Shown piece after piece: positions 18,190 through 28,496 of a DNA stretch of 64,000 nt. How positions within the stretch are numbered: position 1 is the first letter of the stretch; the number at the start of each line of letters is the position of its first letter. Location: NCBI RefSeq assembly GCF_001425005.1, contig NZ_LMDB01000001.1, positions 374,393 through 438,392 of the forward strand, read 5' to 3'. Below the pieces are notes generated by a model, which saw only the letters and a list, made by a program, of their open reading frames with translations, had not been told where the DNA came from and searched no databases. The position numbers and the translations under genes were made by a program. The stretch comes from Duganella sp. Root336D2 (GTDB taxonomy: Bacteria > Pseudomonadota > Gammaproteobacteria > Burkholderiales > Burkholderiaceae_D).

Positions 18190-18962
18190 ACATTCTCCAG
18201 GTTGGACTGCGAATCGGGCCTCGTTTTGCGCTGCTGCAGCGCAGCCGCCAAGGCGGGCATATAAGTGCGGCTGGCGCGCAGGACACTACCGTCACGCATG
18301 CGCAGCAAGGCATCGCGGTTGGTGAGCGAGCGCAGCTCGGCGATCATGTCCAGCCGCACGATAGTTGATCGATGTACCCGGTGGAATTGGCGCGGATCGA
18401 GCTGCCGGGCCAGGCTGTGCAGGCGTTCGCGCACCAGCCAGGTCGTCCCATTTGAATGCAGGGACGCATAGTCGCCGTCGGCCTCGATGCGCTCAACCTC
18501 CGCCACCGGCACCAGCACCGTGCGCGTTCCGACGCGCACACTGAAACTTTGCAGCGCCGGTTCAGCGGCCGATGCAACGGCTCGGCCCTGGCTGCGGTAA
18601 GGAAAAGCCTGCTGTGCGCGGTCAAGCGCTTCGTCGAAACGTTCGTCATCGACCGGCTTAAGCAGGTAATCGAGGGCGGCCAGTTCGAAGGCTTGCAGGG
18701 CAAAGCTGTCGTAGGCAGTGAGCAGGATCGCCATCGGCCGCTGCGCCGGCGGCAGCGCGGCCAGCACCTCGATGCCGGACTTGCCTGGCATTTCGACGTC
18801 GACGAACACCAAGTCGGGCCGCAGCGCCACAATACCTTCGAGAGCGCTGGTGCCGTCCCCGAATTCACCCACCAGCTCGAAGCCGTCGCGACGCGCCAGC
18901 CTGACTTTGACTGCCAGCCTGGCCAGCGGCTCGTCGTCGATGATCACGACGCGGATGTTCAT
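18183..18962 (-). CDS. LytTR-family response regulator
   Basis: 259 residues: a receiver domain with IIDDEPLARLAV, phospho-acceptor Asp in LVFVDVEMPGKSG and conserved Lys in YLLKPVDDERF, a short linker, then a LytTR DNA-binding domain (RVGTRTVLVPVAEVERIEAD, FHRVHRSTIVRLDMI). It is the cognate regulator of the histidine kinase that overlaps it by four bases upstream, and its own end overlaps the S41 peptidase. LytTR regulators control cell-wall, biofilm or exoprotein genes in other bacteria; here the coupled protease is the obvious target or partner. Confidence 0.88.
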   Translation of the reverse strand: MNIRVVIIDDEPLARLAVKVRLARRDGFELVGEFGDGTSALEGIVALRPDLVFVDVEMPGKSGIEVLAALPPAQRPMAILLTAYDSFALQAFELAALDYLLKPVDDERFDEALDRAQQAFPYRSQGRAVASAAEPALQSFSVRVGTRTVLVPVAEVERIEADGDYASLHSNGTTWLVRERLHSLARQLDPRQFHRVHRSTIVRLDMIAELRSLTNRDALLRMRDGSVLRASRTYMPALAAALQQRKTRPDSQSNLENVC

Positions 18963-20014
18963 GCTGCCACCTCCATAGCGCGCAGTGGCATGGCGATTCG
19001 AACCTGGAAGCGGTCGTCCATACTCCAGCCGGCATCCACCTGATGCTCCGCGCCATACAGGTGGCGCAAGCGTTCTCTGACGTTCGCCAGGCCGATGCCG
19101 CTGGCCGAGTGCGGCCGCTTCTGGCCATCGTTCTTTACGTCGATCAGCAGGCGCTTGCCCTCACGCTCGACCAGAATGTCGAGCCCCCCGGGCGTCGGCA
19201 GCGGAGCAATGCCGTGACGGATCGCGTTCTCCACCAGCGGTTGCAGGATCAGGTAAGGCACGACGCTGTCCAGCAGGTCGGGGCCGACCTTCATCGTCAG
19301 GCGCAGGCGTTCGCCAAGCCGCGCCTTTTCGATGGCGAGGTAGGCATCGAGCAGGGCCAGTTCATCGGCCAGCGCATGCTCGTGGCGACCGTCATGCGCC
19401 AGGGTGGCGCGCAGAAAGTCGGACAGTGACGCCAGCATGCGATTGGCCTCCCGGTTGGACTGGGCCGACACCAGCGCGGATACCGCGTTCAGGGAATTGA
19501 ACAGGAAGTGTGGATTGACCTGCAGTCGCAGTGCGCGCAGCTCGGCATCGCGCGCGGCGCCTTGCGCCTGGGCCAGATGCAAACGCACCTGTTGCAGGGA
19601 CAGATAGTAGGCACCCATCGCGTGGACCGCACAAAAGGCGATCAGCGCCAGCCAGCAGCTATCCAGTCCGCGTGCCAGCCGGCCCCATTGATAGCCGGTT
19701 TCCATTCCGAGCGCGATCCCGAAAGACTGCCCCAGCAGGGCGTTCGTAATGGCCATGGCATAGGTAATCACCAGCAGTATCAATCCCATGCGCAGCCAGG
19801 ACCAATCGCGACGCCACATGGCCCGCTGCAGCAGCGTCAGCGGAATAAGCCATAGCATGCAGGCGACCAGGAACAGCGTACGAAAGGCAACGATATAGTG
19901 ATCACTGACGGCGGGTAGGCCCAAAATGACCATGCAGGCTGACACCGGCAGTGCGGCCAGCACAGGAACAAGTAAAGGGGTTTCGACTTTCACGCGGGGT
20001 TTCCAACAATGCAA
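18959..20014 (-). CDS. LytS/YehU-type sensor histidine kinase
   Basis: A 351-residue inner-membrane kinase of the His_kinase (PF06580) class. Several hydrophobic helices occupy the first 155 residues. The phospho-acceptor His is in LQVNPHFLFNSLNAVSAL, and the ATP-binding domain has LVENAIRHGIAPLPTPGG and GIGLANVRERL. No extra sensor domain is present, so the signal probably enters through the membrane helices. First gene of a three-gene operon with the LytTR regulator and the S41 peptidase, joined by overlaps throughout. Confidence 0.87.
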   Translation of the reverse strand: MHCWKPRVKVETPLLVPVLAALPVSACMVILGLPAVSDHYIVAFRTLFLVACMLWLIPLTLLQRAMWRRDWSWLRMGLILLVITYAMAITNALLGQSFGIALGMETGYQWGRLARGLDSCWLALIAFCAVHAMGAYYLSLQQVRLHLAQAQGAARDAELRALRLQVNPHFLFNSLNAVSALVSAQSNREANRMLASLSDFLRATLAHDGRHEHALADELALLDAYLAIEKARLGERLRLTMKVGPDLLDSVVPYLILQPLVENAIRHGIAPLPTPGGLDILVEREGKRLLIDVKNDGQKRPHSASGIGLANVRERLRHLYGAEHQVDAGWSMDDRFQVRIAMPLRAMEVAA

Positions 20015-20398
20015 TTCCGCAATTCTAGCGTTTCGATCACCCGACGAATAGAAAGCAATACACGCATAGAACGCCCAAAGATACCAAAGGCTTCACCTTA
20101 GACGATGGCCTGGCGGCGGTCGATTCATTTGCGGCGTCCCGTGCATATCTTGCAGCCCAGGCGGTCGGAGATCGAGGTAAGGATGTTCGTGTGCCCGCTA
20201 CACCTCGACGATGATGCAATCAGCCCTGTTCATTTGGAACAAGCTCGTCCGCGCTGCCGAACGCTAGCGAATATAGTCCACCGGGGCGGCCCAGATTCAT
20301 TCTCGGTCAGCTAGCGAGGATGGTTGCGGCAACTGCAATCACTTTCTGGACTCCGCAACCATAAGGCGCCCAATCGGACGAGCAAAGTCGAGTACAAC
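20015..20398. other. Divergent upstream region, no gene recognised
   Basis: 384 bases between the kinase gene and the metal-resistance operon. It probably contains the kinase promoter. At 20198-20223 there is a short degenerate copy of the element-end repeat (tacacctcgacgatgatgcaatca, 21 of 24 shared bases with 17005-17028), reading IIVEV-stop on the minus strand. Nothing else is recognised. Confidence 0.45.
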
Positions 20399-20426
20399 TT
20401 GCACGTGGCGTTCCCACTGCTATAAT
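20399..20426 (+). promoter_or_regulatory. Sigma-70 promoter of the metal-efflux operon
   Basis: TTGCAC (20399-20404), a 16-base spacer and a perfect TATAAT (20421-20426). The first gene starts at 20438, only 11 bases after the -10 element, so the mRNA would have a leader of about five bases at most. No ribosome-binding site is present, consistent with leaderless or near-leaderless translation. Confidence 0.7.
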
Positions 20427-20437
20427 CGCCCTCACCT

Positions 20438-20794
20438 ATGCGCCAACTTCTCTGTATCCTATTAATGTTTTGCCTACCATTGCAAGGCTTTGCCAGGCAT
20501 TGGAGCGAGGATATTCAAACTGGGGATCGCTCGTTTGCGCACGGGGTACTGCATGACGAGCACGTGAGCCATCACCACGAGGCCGACGGGTCAATTCACT
20601 TCGACGCGTCCGACGAATCGGTCCAGCATGTGCAGGATCATTCCTGTTCACCACAGCCTACTGGTTTGCTGCTCCCGGCAGTCGCCGCAGCGCCTGACCA
20701 GCTGGTAGAGATCGTTTCTGCCCGTGTTATCGCCTATATTCCTGATCCAATGCTGGAGCTACCGCACCGGCCTCCCGCACTCGCCCTCGGCTAA
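20438..20794 (+). CDS. CzcI-like small periplasmic protein
   Basis: 118 residues. A signal peptide (LLCILLMFCLPLQGFA) is followed by a stretch with many His and acidic residues (LHDEHVSHHHEADG, then HVQDHS), and the tail ends in LELPHRPPALALG. The LPLQ signal, His-rich middle and RPP tail resemble CzcI, the small periplasmic protein encoded first in Cupriavidus czc operons. A role in metal sensing or regulation is likely but not shown. It is the first gene of the efflux operon; its mRNA start is almost at its ATG. Confidence 0.62.
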   Translation: MRQLLCILLMFCLPLQGFARHWSEDIQTGDRSFAHGVLHDEHVSHHHEADGSIHFDASDESVQHVQDHSCSPQPTGLLLPAVAAAPDQLVEIVSARVIAYIPDPMLELPHRPPALALG

Positions 20795-20891
20795 ACTGCC
20801 GAGGGTGCCCAGCACATCCCTTTGATTGCGGCAAAGCCGCATCGTGCCCGCATTCCTCGCTGATTCCTAATCATCCGATGGAGTAGTACCC

Positions 20892-22118
20892 ATGCACGTC
20901 TTTAGACTGCCCCGCGCTTTCGCCGGGCTGGCCCTGTTGGGGCCAGCCTTGGCGTTCGCGCAGCCTGCGCAGCCCTCTGCGCCGCAGGCTACCCTTCATA
21001 TCCTTGTCGAAAACGCCTGGCAGCGCTCGCCCCAAGTCCGCACCTTGGAAGCGCGACAGGATGAAGCGGCCGCTGGCCTGGCACTTGCGGATTCATGGCT
21101 CGCCAGCGCGCCGACGCTGGGCATTTTACAGCGTACTGACCAATGGACAGACCGGCACGAGCGACGAGAATCCGAGATATCGTTATCGGCCCCAATCTGG
21201 ACTCCTGGTCAAAAGGCACGCCGCACGGATCTCGCCAATGCCAGTGCCAACGAACTTGCCTCACAACTGGCGCAGGCCAAGCTTGAAATTTCCGGCCAGG
21301 TGCGAACACGGCTATGGCAGGCTCGCGCCGCCAAGGAAATTGAGATCGAGCGCGCCGACCACTGGTCCCACCTGCAAGAACTGGCTAATGACGTCGAACG
21401 GCGCGTCAAGGCTGGCGATCTGGCGCGCAGTGATGTACTGCTTGCGAGCCAAGAAGTATCACTGGCACACAGCAATTTCATCGCAGCCCGAACCGACGCG
21501 AAAGCTGCACTGGCACGGTTTTCCGTCCTGACCGGGATGACCACCTTGCCCGACGTTGAAATCGAGCCTGTGGCGCCATCTGGCGAACCGATTCCCCTGC
21601 GCCTCCAAGCGGCACGGGCCGCCGAGCTACGCGCCCGCGCGGCCATTGCGGCAGTGCGGGCCCAGCCGGCGTCAGCACCGACGGTGGCGGTATCAATGCG
21701 GCGTGAGCGCGATGGCGTCGGTATGCCAAACGATCGCAGCATCGGCATAGCCTTGCAAATCCCGCTGATCGGTCAGCAGCGCAACCGTCCCGCGGAAGCC
21801 GCCGCGACCACGCAGCTGGCTTCGGCCAGCGCCGACCTGGCCCAGCTAGAGGCCCAGGCACAGGCAGACATTGCACTCGCGCGCGACCGCTTAGCCGATG
21901 CCGAAGAAGCGCTTCGCCTGGCCGAGCAGCGTGCTGGCGCCATGCAGGAGCACACCCGACTCTTCGACAAAGCTTTTGCCGCAGGCGAGCGCGCGCTGCC
22001 GGAACTGCTGCGCTCCAGGATTCTGAGCCATGAGGCCCAGATCGCGCTTCGCCAGCAGCGCGTAGCCTTGGGTATGGCGCGGGCTGAACTTAACCAAGCA
22101 TTAGGAATCATTCCATGA
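20892..22118 (+). CDS. Outer-membrane efflux protein, CzcC/TolC family
   Basis: 408 residues with a signal peptide ending at ALAFAQPA. Two tandem outer-membrane-efflux-protein regions show the long amphipathic helices of TolC-like channels (for example QARADIALARD-type heptads near residues 300-400). It would form the outer-membrane exit duct of the tripartite pump encoded downstream, exporting divalent or monovalent metal ions. It starts 97 bases after the CzcI-like gene and overlaps the next gene by four bases. Confidence 0.85.
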   Translation: MHVFRLPRAFAGLALLGPALAFAQPAQPSAPQATLHILVENAWQRSPQVRTLEARQDEAAAGLALADSWLASAPTLGILQRTDQWTDRHERRESEISLSAPIWTPGQKARRTDLANASANELASQLAQAKLEISGQVRTRLWQARAAKEIEIERADHWSHLQELANDVERRVKAGDLARSDVLLASQEVSLAHSNFIAARTDAKAALARFSVLTGMTTLPDVEIEPVAPSGEPIPLRLQAARAAELRARAAIAAVRAQPASAPTVAVSMRRERDGVGMPNDRSIGIALQIPLIGQQRNRPAEAAATTQLASASADLAQLEAQAQADIALARDRLADAEEALRLAEQRAGAMQEHTRLFDKAFAAGERALPELLRSRILSHEAQIALRQQRVALGMARAELNQALGIIP

Positions 22119-22657
22119 AACGACTGACCACATTGTTGTTTTTGCTGGCGCTAGTCGCGCCAGTTTTCGCTTCGCCAGGCGCACACGGCCCCAACGGCGA
22201 ACACCTGGACGGCCCGGCATCGGTTACCAGTACCGGCAGCGTCCCACGCATTGAAACCTTTACCGAGTTGTTTGAACTCGTCGGTCACCTGTCAGGCGGC
22301 GAATTGTCGGTCATGATCGACCGTTATGACACCAACGAGCCTGTACTGAACGGCAAGCTGGAAGTCCAATACCAAGGGATAAAGGCGCAGGCCAAGTTCC
22401 ATTCGGACCTCGGCGATTACGCGATTGACGATCCAAAGTTTCTGCAGGCGATATCTACCCCCGGAAAGCACCAGTTGATGTTCACCTTCGTCGCAGGCAA
22501 TGAAAGCGACCTGCTGGAAGGGGCATTGGACGTGCCGCGCGCAGCGCAGCACGCGCAAGCGGGCCTGCCGCTTTGGACTTACTGGGCTGGCGGCGCTGCA
22601 TTGTTCCTGCTGGCGGGCGGCTTGATCCTGCGCCGCCGCCTGACTGCCAAGAAGTGA
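22115..22657 (+). CDS. Membrane-anchored periplasmic protein of the efflux operon, unknown family
   Basis: 180 residues: a signal peptide, then [14 protein letters not shown] directly after the predicted cleavage site, a soluble beta-rich region of about 110 residues, and one C-terminal helix (WAGGAALFLLAGGLIL) followed by RRRLTAKK, so the protein stays in the inner membrane facing the periplasm. The His-containing opening motif is repeated almost exactly at the same place in the next protein, the pump adaptor, which points to a shared metal-binding or docking role. No named family is recognised. Start overlaps the stop of the CzcC-like gene (ATGA). Confidence 0.7.
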   Translation: MKRLTTLLFLLALVAPVFASPGAHGPNGEHLDGPASVTSTGSVPRIETFTELFELVGHLSGGELSVMIDRYDTNEPVLNGKLEVQYQGIKAQAKFHSDLGDYAIDDPKFLQAISTPGKHQLMFTFVAGNESDLLEGALDVPRAAQHAQAGLPLWTYWAGGAALFLLAGGLILRRRLTAKK

Positions 22658-22667
22658 ATAGAACACC

Positions 22668-23783
22668 ATGAACACGAAACTGAAACTAATAGCGCTGGCT
22701 TCATTGCTTGCTTCCAGCGTTGCTGCACAAGCGTCCCCTGGGGCGCACGGCCCGAACGGCGAACACCTCGACGGCGCTAACGCCACGAGCGCCAGCGGAT
22801 TGGCGCGGCTGCCCGATGGCAGCGTCAATGTGCCGAAGTTGGCGCAGCGCCGCATGGCGATTCGCACCGTCAGAGCGGAGGCCGGAGAACATCCTGTCAC
22901 GGTCGAACTGAATGGACGCACCGCGATTGATCCCAACGCCGGAGGTCGCGTCCAGGCGCCGTTTGCCGGTCGCATCGAAGCCGGTCCGAAGGGATTGCCG
23001 GTGCCCGGCCAGGCGGTACGCAAAGGAGAAGTCCTGGCACTGCTGCGCCCTGTCGCCAGTGCGGCGGAACGAGGCGCCCAGCAGGCGGCGCTAGCAGACC
23101 TCCGCGCCAACCGCAACCTGCTTGAGCAGCGCGTAAAGCGCCTCGAATCACTGGAAGGCACGGTTCCACAAAAGGATATCGACGCCGCGCGCGCCGAACT
23201 GGCAAGCTTGCAAGGGCGCGATAAAGCGATCAGTGCGGCAGTCGGCGGTGCTGAACCGATTGTTGCCCCCACCGATGGAGTCCTGGCCAGCGCGCTCGTG
23301 ATGACTGGACAGATCGTCGAGTCGCGCGACGTGCTGTTCGAAGTGGTCCACCCGGAACGCATGCTGGTCGAGGCCACCACTCCAGATGTCAGCCTTGCCA
23401 ATCGCATTGCGACGGCGAGCCTGGTGCAGGCACCGGAGGCGCAACTGCGCCTGCTAGGCGGCGCGCGCAGCCTGCGTGACGGTGCATTGCCGGTGCACTT
23501 CCAGGCCAAGGGAGCCGGCTTACAGCTCGCCGTGGGCCAGCCGGTCACCGTGCTGGCGCGCTTGAAAACGACAGAGAAAGGCATCGCCTTGCCCGCTGCG
23601 GCCTTGGTTCGCAATCCAGCCAATGAGACGGTGGTGTGGATCAAGTCCGGCGCCATGCGCTTCATCGCCCAGCCTGTCGAGGCCAAGTCACTGGATGCGC
23701 ACACGGTCGTCGTCACTAAGGGCCTGAGCCCGGAACACCGTGTGGTGGTGTCTGGTGCCGCGCTGATCAACCAGATCCGCTAG
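22668..23783 (+). CDS. RND efflux periplasmic adaptor, CzcB/CusB type
   Basis: 371 residues. After the signal peptide comes [14 protein letters not shown], then barrel-sandwich (lipoyl-like) halves around [12 protein letters not shown] and [14 protein letters not shown], a helical hairpin between them (residues about 130-180), and beta-barrel and membrane-proximal domains to the end ([16 protein letters not shown]). It links the inner-membrane pump to the outer-membrane channel. The His at the N-terminus could capture metal. It begins 10 bases after the preceding gene and ends seven bases before the pump gene. Confidence 0.85.
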   Translation: MNTKLKLIALASLLASSVAAQASPGAHGPNGEHLDGANATSASGLARLPDGSVNVPKLAQRRMAIRTVRAEAGEHPVTVELNGRTAIDPNAGGRVQAPFAGRIEAGPKGLPVPGQAVRKGEVLALLRPVASAAERGAQQAALADLRANRNLLEQRVKRLESLEGTVPQKDIDAARAELASLQGRDKAISAAVGGAEPIVAPTDGVLASALVMTGQIVESRDVLFEVVHPERMLVEATTPDVSLANRIATASLVQAPEAQLRLLGGARSLRDGALPVHFQAKGAGLQLAVGQPVTVLARLKTTEKGIALPAAALVRNPANETVVWIKSGAMRFIAQPVEAKSLDAHTVVVTKGLSPEHRVVVSGAALINQIR

Positions 23784-23790
23784 GAGCGCC

Positions 23791-26700
23791 ATGTTTAGTT
23801 ACTTAGTTCGTTTCAGCCTGGGCAACCGACTGTTCGTGCTGGCCGCTGCCGCGCTCCTGATGGTATATGGCGCGCTGACGGCAGGGCGCACTCCAGTCGA
23901 CGTGTTCCCTGACCTGAACAAGCCGGTGGTCACGGTACTGTCGGAGGCTGGCGGCATGGCGCCCGAGGAAGTGGAGCAGCTGGTATCGTTCCCGATTGAA
24001 ACAGCACTCAACGGCATGCCCGGCGTGAGCCGAGTGCGCTCCGTGTCCGGCGTTGGCCTCTCCATCGTATACGCTGAGTTCGATTGGGGCACCGATCCCT
24101 ATCGCAATCGCCAACTGGTTTCAGAGCGAATCGCACTGGTCAAAGAACAATTGCCGGGACAGGTTACCCCGCTCATGGGTCCGGTATCGTCCATCATGGG
24201 CGAGATCATGCTGATCGCGCTGCCGATCGACCAGGCGAAGACCGATCCGATGCGCGCACGGGAATATGCGGACTTCGTGCTACGTCCACGCTTGCTGTCG
24301 ATTCCCGGCGTTTCGCAGGTGATCCCCATCGGGGGCGAGGTGCGGCAATTGCGGGTTGCGCCGGACACGGCGCGCATGGCGCAATTCAACGTGACGCTGG
24401 AGCAAGTCACCAGTGCCTTGCGCGGTTACGCAGCCAACACCAGCGGCGGCTTCATTGACCTGAACAGCCGCGAATACCTGATCCGCAATCTTGGACGCAC
24501 CAGCAAGCTGGAGGACGCGAAAGGTTTGGCCGTTGCCTGGCGCAACGGCACACCTGTATTGCTGGAGCAAGTGGCCAGCGTACGCTATGCGCCAGCCTTC
24601 AAGCGCGGCGACGCCGGTATGAACGGCAAGCCAGCGGTCATCGTCAGCGTGCAAAAGCAGCCAGCCGGCGACACCGTGCGCCTGACACGCGATATCGAAA
24701 GCGCACTAGCCGAGCTCAAACAAGGCCTGCCGGCAGGCATCGCTGCGCCGCAGGTGCTGTTCAGGCAGGCGAACTTTATTGATGCTTCGATAGGTAACGT
24801 ACAGGACGCCCTGCGCGACGGCGCGATCCTGGTCGCGGTGGTACTGTTTGCATTCCTGCTCAGCGCACGCGCCACGGCCATTTCGCTGGTTGCAATCCCC
24901 CTGTCACTGGCATTGACCGCCCTCGCCTTCCACCTGCTCGGACAATCGATCAACGTCATGACCCTCGGCGGCCTGGCCATTGCGATTGGAGAACTGGTCG
25001 ACGATGCGGTGGTGGACGTGGAGAACATCCAGCGCCGCCTACGCCAGCGCCGCGAAGAGGGCGTGTCGGTCTTGGAGGTGATCTGGCAAGCCTCGGTGGA
25101 GGTGCGCTCGGCCATCGTCTACGCTACCGCAACCGTGGTACTGGTATTCGTACCGCTCTTCGCGCTGCCCGGTATTGAAGGCCGTTTATTTGCACCGCTC
25201 GGCATCGCCTACATCGCTTCGATTTTGGCCTCGCTGCTGGTATCGATGACGGTGACACCGGTCCTGGCCTACTACCTGCTGCCAGCGTCGCTGCTCAAAG
25301 TGCACCGCGACAGTCCGCTGGTCACGCGCTTGAAGGCGTTCGATGAAAGACTGCTGGCGTGGTGCTTCCCCCGCATGAAGGTCATTCTGTCGAGCGCAGC
25401 GGTGCTCGTGGTACTTGCCGCCGCCTCGGTGCCCTTCTTCCCGCGCGCCTTCCTGCCGGCATTCAACGAAGGCTCGCTGGTGATGGGCATGATGTTCACG
25501 CCGGGCACCTCGCTGGCCGAGGCCAACCGGCTGGGTTCCCTGGCCGAAACGTTAATCGGCCAGGTGCCTGAGGTCACCAAGGTGGGGCGCCGCACCGGGC
25601 GCGCGGAACTCGACGAACACGCCGAAGGCGTCCATTCCTCCGAGATCGACGTCGATCTCAAGCCGTCCAAGCGCAGCCGCGAGGAGGTCATGGCCGCAAT
25701 CCGCGCCCAGCTGTCGGCGATCCCCGCATCGGTCGCCATCGGCCAGCCGATTTCGCACCGACTTGACCACCTGCTGTCCGGCGTGCGCGCGCAGATCGCA
25801 TTGAAGATCTACGGCGACGACATCGATACGCTGCGTGGACTGGCTGATACGCTGCGCGGCAAATTGCAATCGGTACCGGGCCTGGTTGACCTGTCGGTTG
25901 AGCGACAGGTCCTGATCCCGCAAGTGAAGGTACACATCGACTACCGTAAGGCCGCCCAGCATGGCTTGGCGCCAGGACAAGTGCTGACGGCCATTGAAGC
26001 GCTGGCTGAAGGCACACGGGTCACCCAGGTAATCGACGGTGCGCGCCGGTATGATCTGGTGGTGCGCCTGGCGGATGCGCAACGTACGCCGCAAGACCTG
26101 GAGCGCCTGATGCTGGACAGCCCGGCGGGCCGCATTCCGCTCTCCAGTGTGGCCACCGTTGAGGAGAGCGATGGCCCCAACCAGATCGGACGCGAGAATG
26201 GCCGCCGCCGCATCGTGGTATATGCCAACACCGACGGCTCCAGCATGTCGCGCATTATCGGCGACGTTCGTAAATCGGTCGACGCTACTACTCTGCCTGG
26301 CGGCTACTTTATCAGCATTGAGGGACAGTTCCAGGCGCAGGAGCAGGCGCAACGCCTGATCCTCGGCCTTTCGCTCGGCTCCCTGCTGATGATCTTCCTG
26401 GTCCTGTATTCCCGCTATCGTTCTGGCACGCTGGCACTCGTCATCATGGGCAATATCCCGTTCGCGCTTGTCGGTAGCGTCATCGCCATGTGGATCGCCG
26501 GCGTAGCGCTGTCGGTGGCGTCGATGGTCGGCTTCATTACGCTGGCAGGCATCGCCACGCGCAACGGGATTCTCAAAGTGAGCCACTACGTCAACCTGTG
26601 CAAGTTCGAGGGGGAAACGTTTGGCTGGCCGATGATCGTCCGCGGCTCGCTGGAACGCCTGACACCGGTACTGATGACCGCACTGGTGGCAGCCTTCGCC

Positions 26701-26889
26701 TTGACGCCGCTGCTGCTCTCGGCGGAAGCACCCGGCAAGGAGATCCTGCACCCTGTTGCCGTGGTGATCTTTGGCGGTTTGGTGAGTTCCACATTACTCG
26801 ACTCGCTCCTGACCCCACTGATCTTTTGGAAGGTGGGCCGCAAGCCGCTGGAGCAACTTGTGGCGGGTAGCGCCAACGAAACATATTGA
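23791..26889 (+). CDS. Heavy-metal RND efflux pump, CzcA/CusA type
   Basis: A 1032-residue inner-membrane proton-driven transporter. It shows the RND layout: N-terminal helix, two large periplasmic loops and two groups of six helices. Family marks include [17 protein letters not shown] near the N-terminus, [20 protein letters not shown] in helix 4 and [16 protein letters not shown] in the second half. The helix-4 motif differs from the classical CzcA DFG...DG pattern, so the metal (Zn, Co, Cd, Ni, Cu or Ag) cannot be assigned. It works with the adaptor and channel encoded upstream. Confidence 0.88.
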   Translation: MFSYLVRFSLGNRLFVLAAAALLMVYGALTAGRTPVDVFPDLNKPVVTVLSEAGGMAPEEVEQLVSFPIETALNGMPGVSRVRSVSGVGLSIVYAEFDWGTDPYRNRQLVSERIALVKEQLPGQVTPLMGPVSSIMGEIMLIALPIDQAKTDPMRAREYADFVLRPRLLSIPGVSQVIPIGGEVRQLRVAPDTARMAQFNVTLEQVTSALRGYAANTSGGFIDLNSREYLIRNLGRTSKLEDAKGLAVAWRNGTPVLLEQVASVRYAPAFKRGDAGMNGKPAVIVSVQKQPAGDTVRLTRDIESALAELKQGLPAGIAAPQVLFRQANFIDASIGNVQDALRDGAILVAVVLFAFLLSARATAISLVAIPLSLALTALAFHLLGQSINVMTLGGLAIAIGELVDDAVVDVENIQRRLRQRREEGVSVLEVIWQASVEVRSAIVYATATVVLVFVPLFALPGIEGRLFAPLGIAYIASILASLLVSMTVTPVLAYYLLPASLLKVHRDSPLVTRLKAFDERLLAWCFPRMKVILSSAAVLVVLAAASVPFFPRAFLPAFNEGSLVMGMMFTPGTSLAEANRLGSLAETLIGQVPEVTKVGRRTGRAELDEHAEGVHSSEIDVDLKPSKRSREEVMAAIRAQLSAIPASVAIGQPISHRLDHLLSGVRAQIALKIYGDDIDTLRGLADTLRGKLQSVPGLVDLSVERQVLIPQVKVHIDYRKAAQHGLAPGQVLTAIEALAEGTRVTQVIDGARRYDLVVRLADAQRTPQDLERLMLDSPAGRIPLSSVATVEESDGPNQIGRENGRRRIVVYANTDGSSMSRIIGDVRKSVDATTLPGGYFISIEGQFQAQEQAQRLILGLSLGSLLMIFLVLYSRYRSGTLALVIMGNIPFALVGSVIAMWIAGVALSVASMVGFITLAGIATRNGILKVSHYVNLCKFEGETFGWPMIVRGSLERLTPVLMTALVAAFALTPLLLSAEAPGKEILHPVAVVIFGGLVSSTLLDSLLTPLIFWKVGRKPLEQLVAGSANETY

Positions 26890-26949
26890 CGCAAAATGGG
26901 CATGCGGCAGCGCCCAAGCAAGCTGCCGCAATTCTCTAAGGAGTCTGCA

Positions 26950-27321
26950 ATGAAAAAACTAATGGCACTCATGGCCTTCACGCTCGCCATGGCAGGTGGC
27001 CAGGCAATGGCTCACGAAAGCCCGGCAAAACATGGCGGCATTGTCAAATCCGCCGGCGACATGTCATTTGAGCTGGTCAACAAGGATGGCCAGACCACGA
27101 TCTACGTCGACGATCACGGCAAAGAAGTCGCAATGGCTGGCGGCTCCGGCACCTTGACCGTCCTGAAAGGCACCGAGAAATCGGAAGCGCCGCTCACCGC
27201 AGGCAGCGGCAACACCCTGGTTGCCAAGACTGGCGACAAAGTCACCGCCGGCACCAAAGTGGTGGCCGCCATCGTGTTCCCCGACAAGAGCACCATGAGC
27301 GTGCGCTTCTCGATCAAGTAA
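26950..27321 (+). CDS. Small periplasmic protein linked to metal efflux
   Basis: 123 residues from ATG 26950 with TAAGGAG upstream. A signal peptide ends at QAMAHES, leaving an N-terminus with His residues (AHESPAKHGG), followed by a beta-rich domain. Similar small proteins sit beside RND metal pumps, where they may carry metal to the adaptor; no named family is certain. It lies 60 bases after the pump gene and is probably in the same operon. Confidence 0.6.
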   Translation: MKKLMALMAFTLAMAGGQAMAHESPAKHGGIVKSAGDMSFELVNKDGQTTIYVDDHGKEVAMAGGSGTLTVLKGTEKSEAPLTAGSGNTLVAKTGDKVTAGTKVVAAIVFPDKSTMSVRFSIK

Positions 27322-27382
27322 CAATCCCCACCGGCGGCGGCCCACACCGGCTCCGCCGGCATCTTAGGGTATTGCTGCCCCG

Positions 27383-28215
27383 ATGGCAGCTTTCACCTTC
27401 CCACTGGAACATGCAGCCCTGGCAGCGGGCCAGGCTGCATCACTTGCAGCTGCTGGACTCCTGATCGGTGCCATCATGCTGGCGTCGCGGCGCGTTGCCC
27501 ACCACGCCGAAGTCCTTGCCGAAAAGGTTGGCGAACCCTATGGCAGCATGACTCTCACGCTCGCGGCAGTATTGGTGGAAGTCGTTATCCTTGGCATAGC
27601 CGCTGTATTGGGCGGCTTGCGCCATGGCGAGCAGCCCTACAACGTCGACTCAGGCAACACATACGTCGTGATGATCCTGACGGCTATCGGCATTTCGATG
27701 ATCGTCCCAGCCTTCTTGCCCCCAGCAGCCGGTATCTCCTACGCGATCTTCACAATCGCGATTATGGCGGTGCTGTACCAATGTTGCTTCGTTCGCAAAC
27801 AACAAGTCATAGCTATTTCTTCAGTTACAGCTACGCCGAAACCGGTGTGGCCGGGCACGGCCATCCGGGAAGCGCACACGCTTCGATCGTGCTTCTGGTC
27901 GTTGCTGTCATCATCATCGGCCTATTGGCCGAAGTCATGGCCAAGACACTGGATGCGGGCTTAGCCGAAAGCGGCGTCCCGCCGAACATCGCCGCTGTCG
28001 TGGTGGCATTCATATCGGCAAGCCCTGAAATCCTCACCGCCGTGCGCGCGGCGATTGCCAATCGCATGCAACCAGTGGTGAATATCGCACTGGGTGCTTC
28101 GCTGTCGACCGTGATTCTGACCGTGCCAATCATGCGTGGTCTCGCCCTTTTTGAGGGAAAGAACATCATCATGGCGTTATCCTGGCTAACGGACTCGGGC
28201 CCCGCCATATCCTAA
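27383..28215 (+). pseudogene. Ca2+/H+ antiporter (ChaA-like), broken
   Basis: The first frame (27383 to about 27780) encodes ChaA-like segments LAEKVGEPYGSMTLTLAAVL and GGLRHGEQPYN, but the two conserved regions are joined directly, so about 50 residues are lost. The reading frame then shifts near 27785, and the rest (RSQTTSHSYFF, then ASPEILTAVRAAIANRMQP) continues in another frame to 28215, where it stops early compared with the family. Internal deletion, frameshift and truncation together make a dead gene. It once coded for a polytopic inner-membrane cation exchanger, fitting the metal-resistance neighbourhood. Confidence 0.82.
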
Positions 28216-28496
28216 GAACATCGGCTTTGCCATCACTCGCGCCGGCCGTCGATAAGGGCGTATTTAGGGCTGGATTGGCCGATTTCATGTTCTAAGTTGG
28301 TGATTTTCTCAATTGCTGCGATCTATTCCGGCCCGCACAATGGGTTCGAATCGCAGCACGGTGCGCGAAAAATGAAACCACCCGAGGCAAATCATGATGA
28401 TCCAATCTGGTCGCTCGCTATCGGCCTTGGGCCATGCCGCAGGCTCGTTCGCCTAAATCGCCTATCCGCTTTTCGCCCCCCGATTTTCCGACCTTC
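28216..28496. other. Intergenic region before the GH43 gene
   Basis: Nothing identifiable beyond short open frames. It must contain the promoter of the arabinan-degrading gene group; no clear -10/-35 pair or operator was found. No strong ribosome site is seen directly before ATG 28497. Confidence 0.4.

Noticed and set aside
22292..23770. Long minus-strand frame across the adaptor gene
   Set aside because: Ser/Arg/Ala-rich antisense product; the plus-strand adaptor is clearly real.
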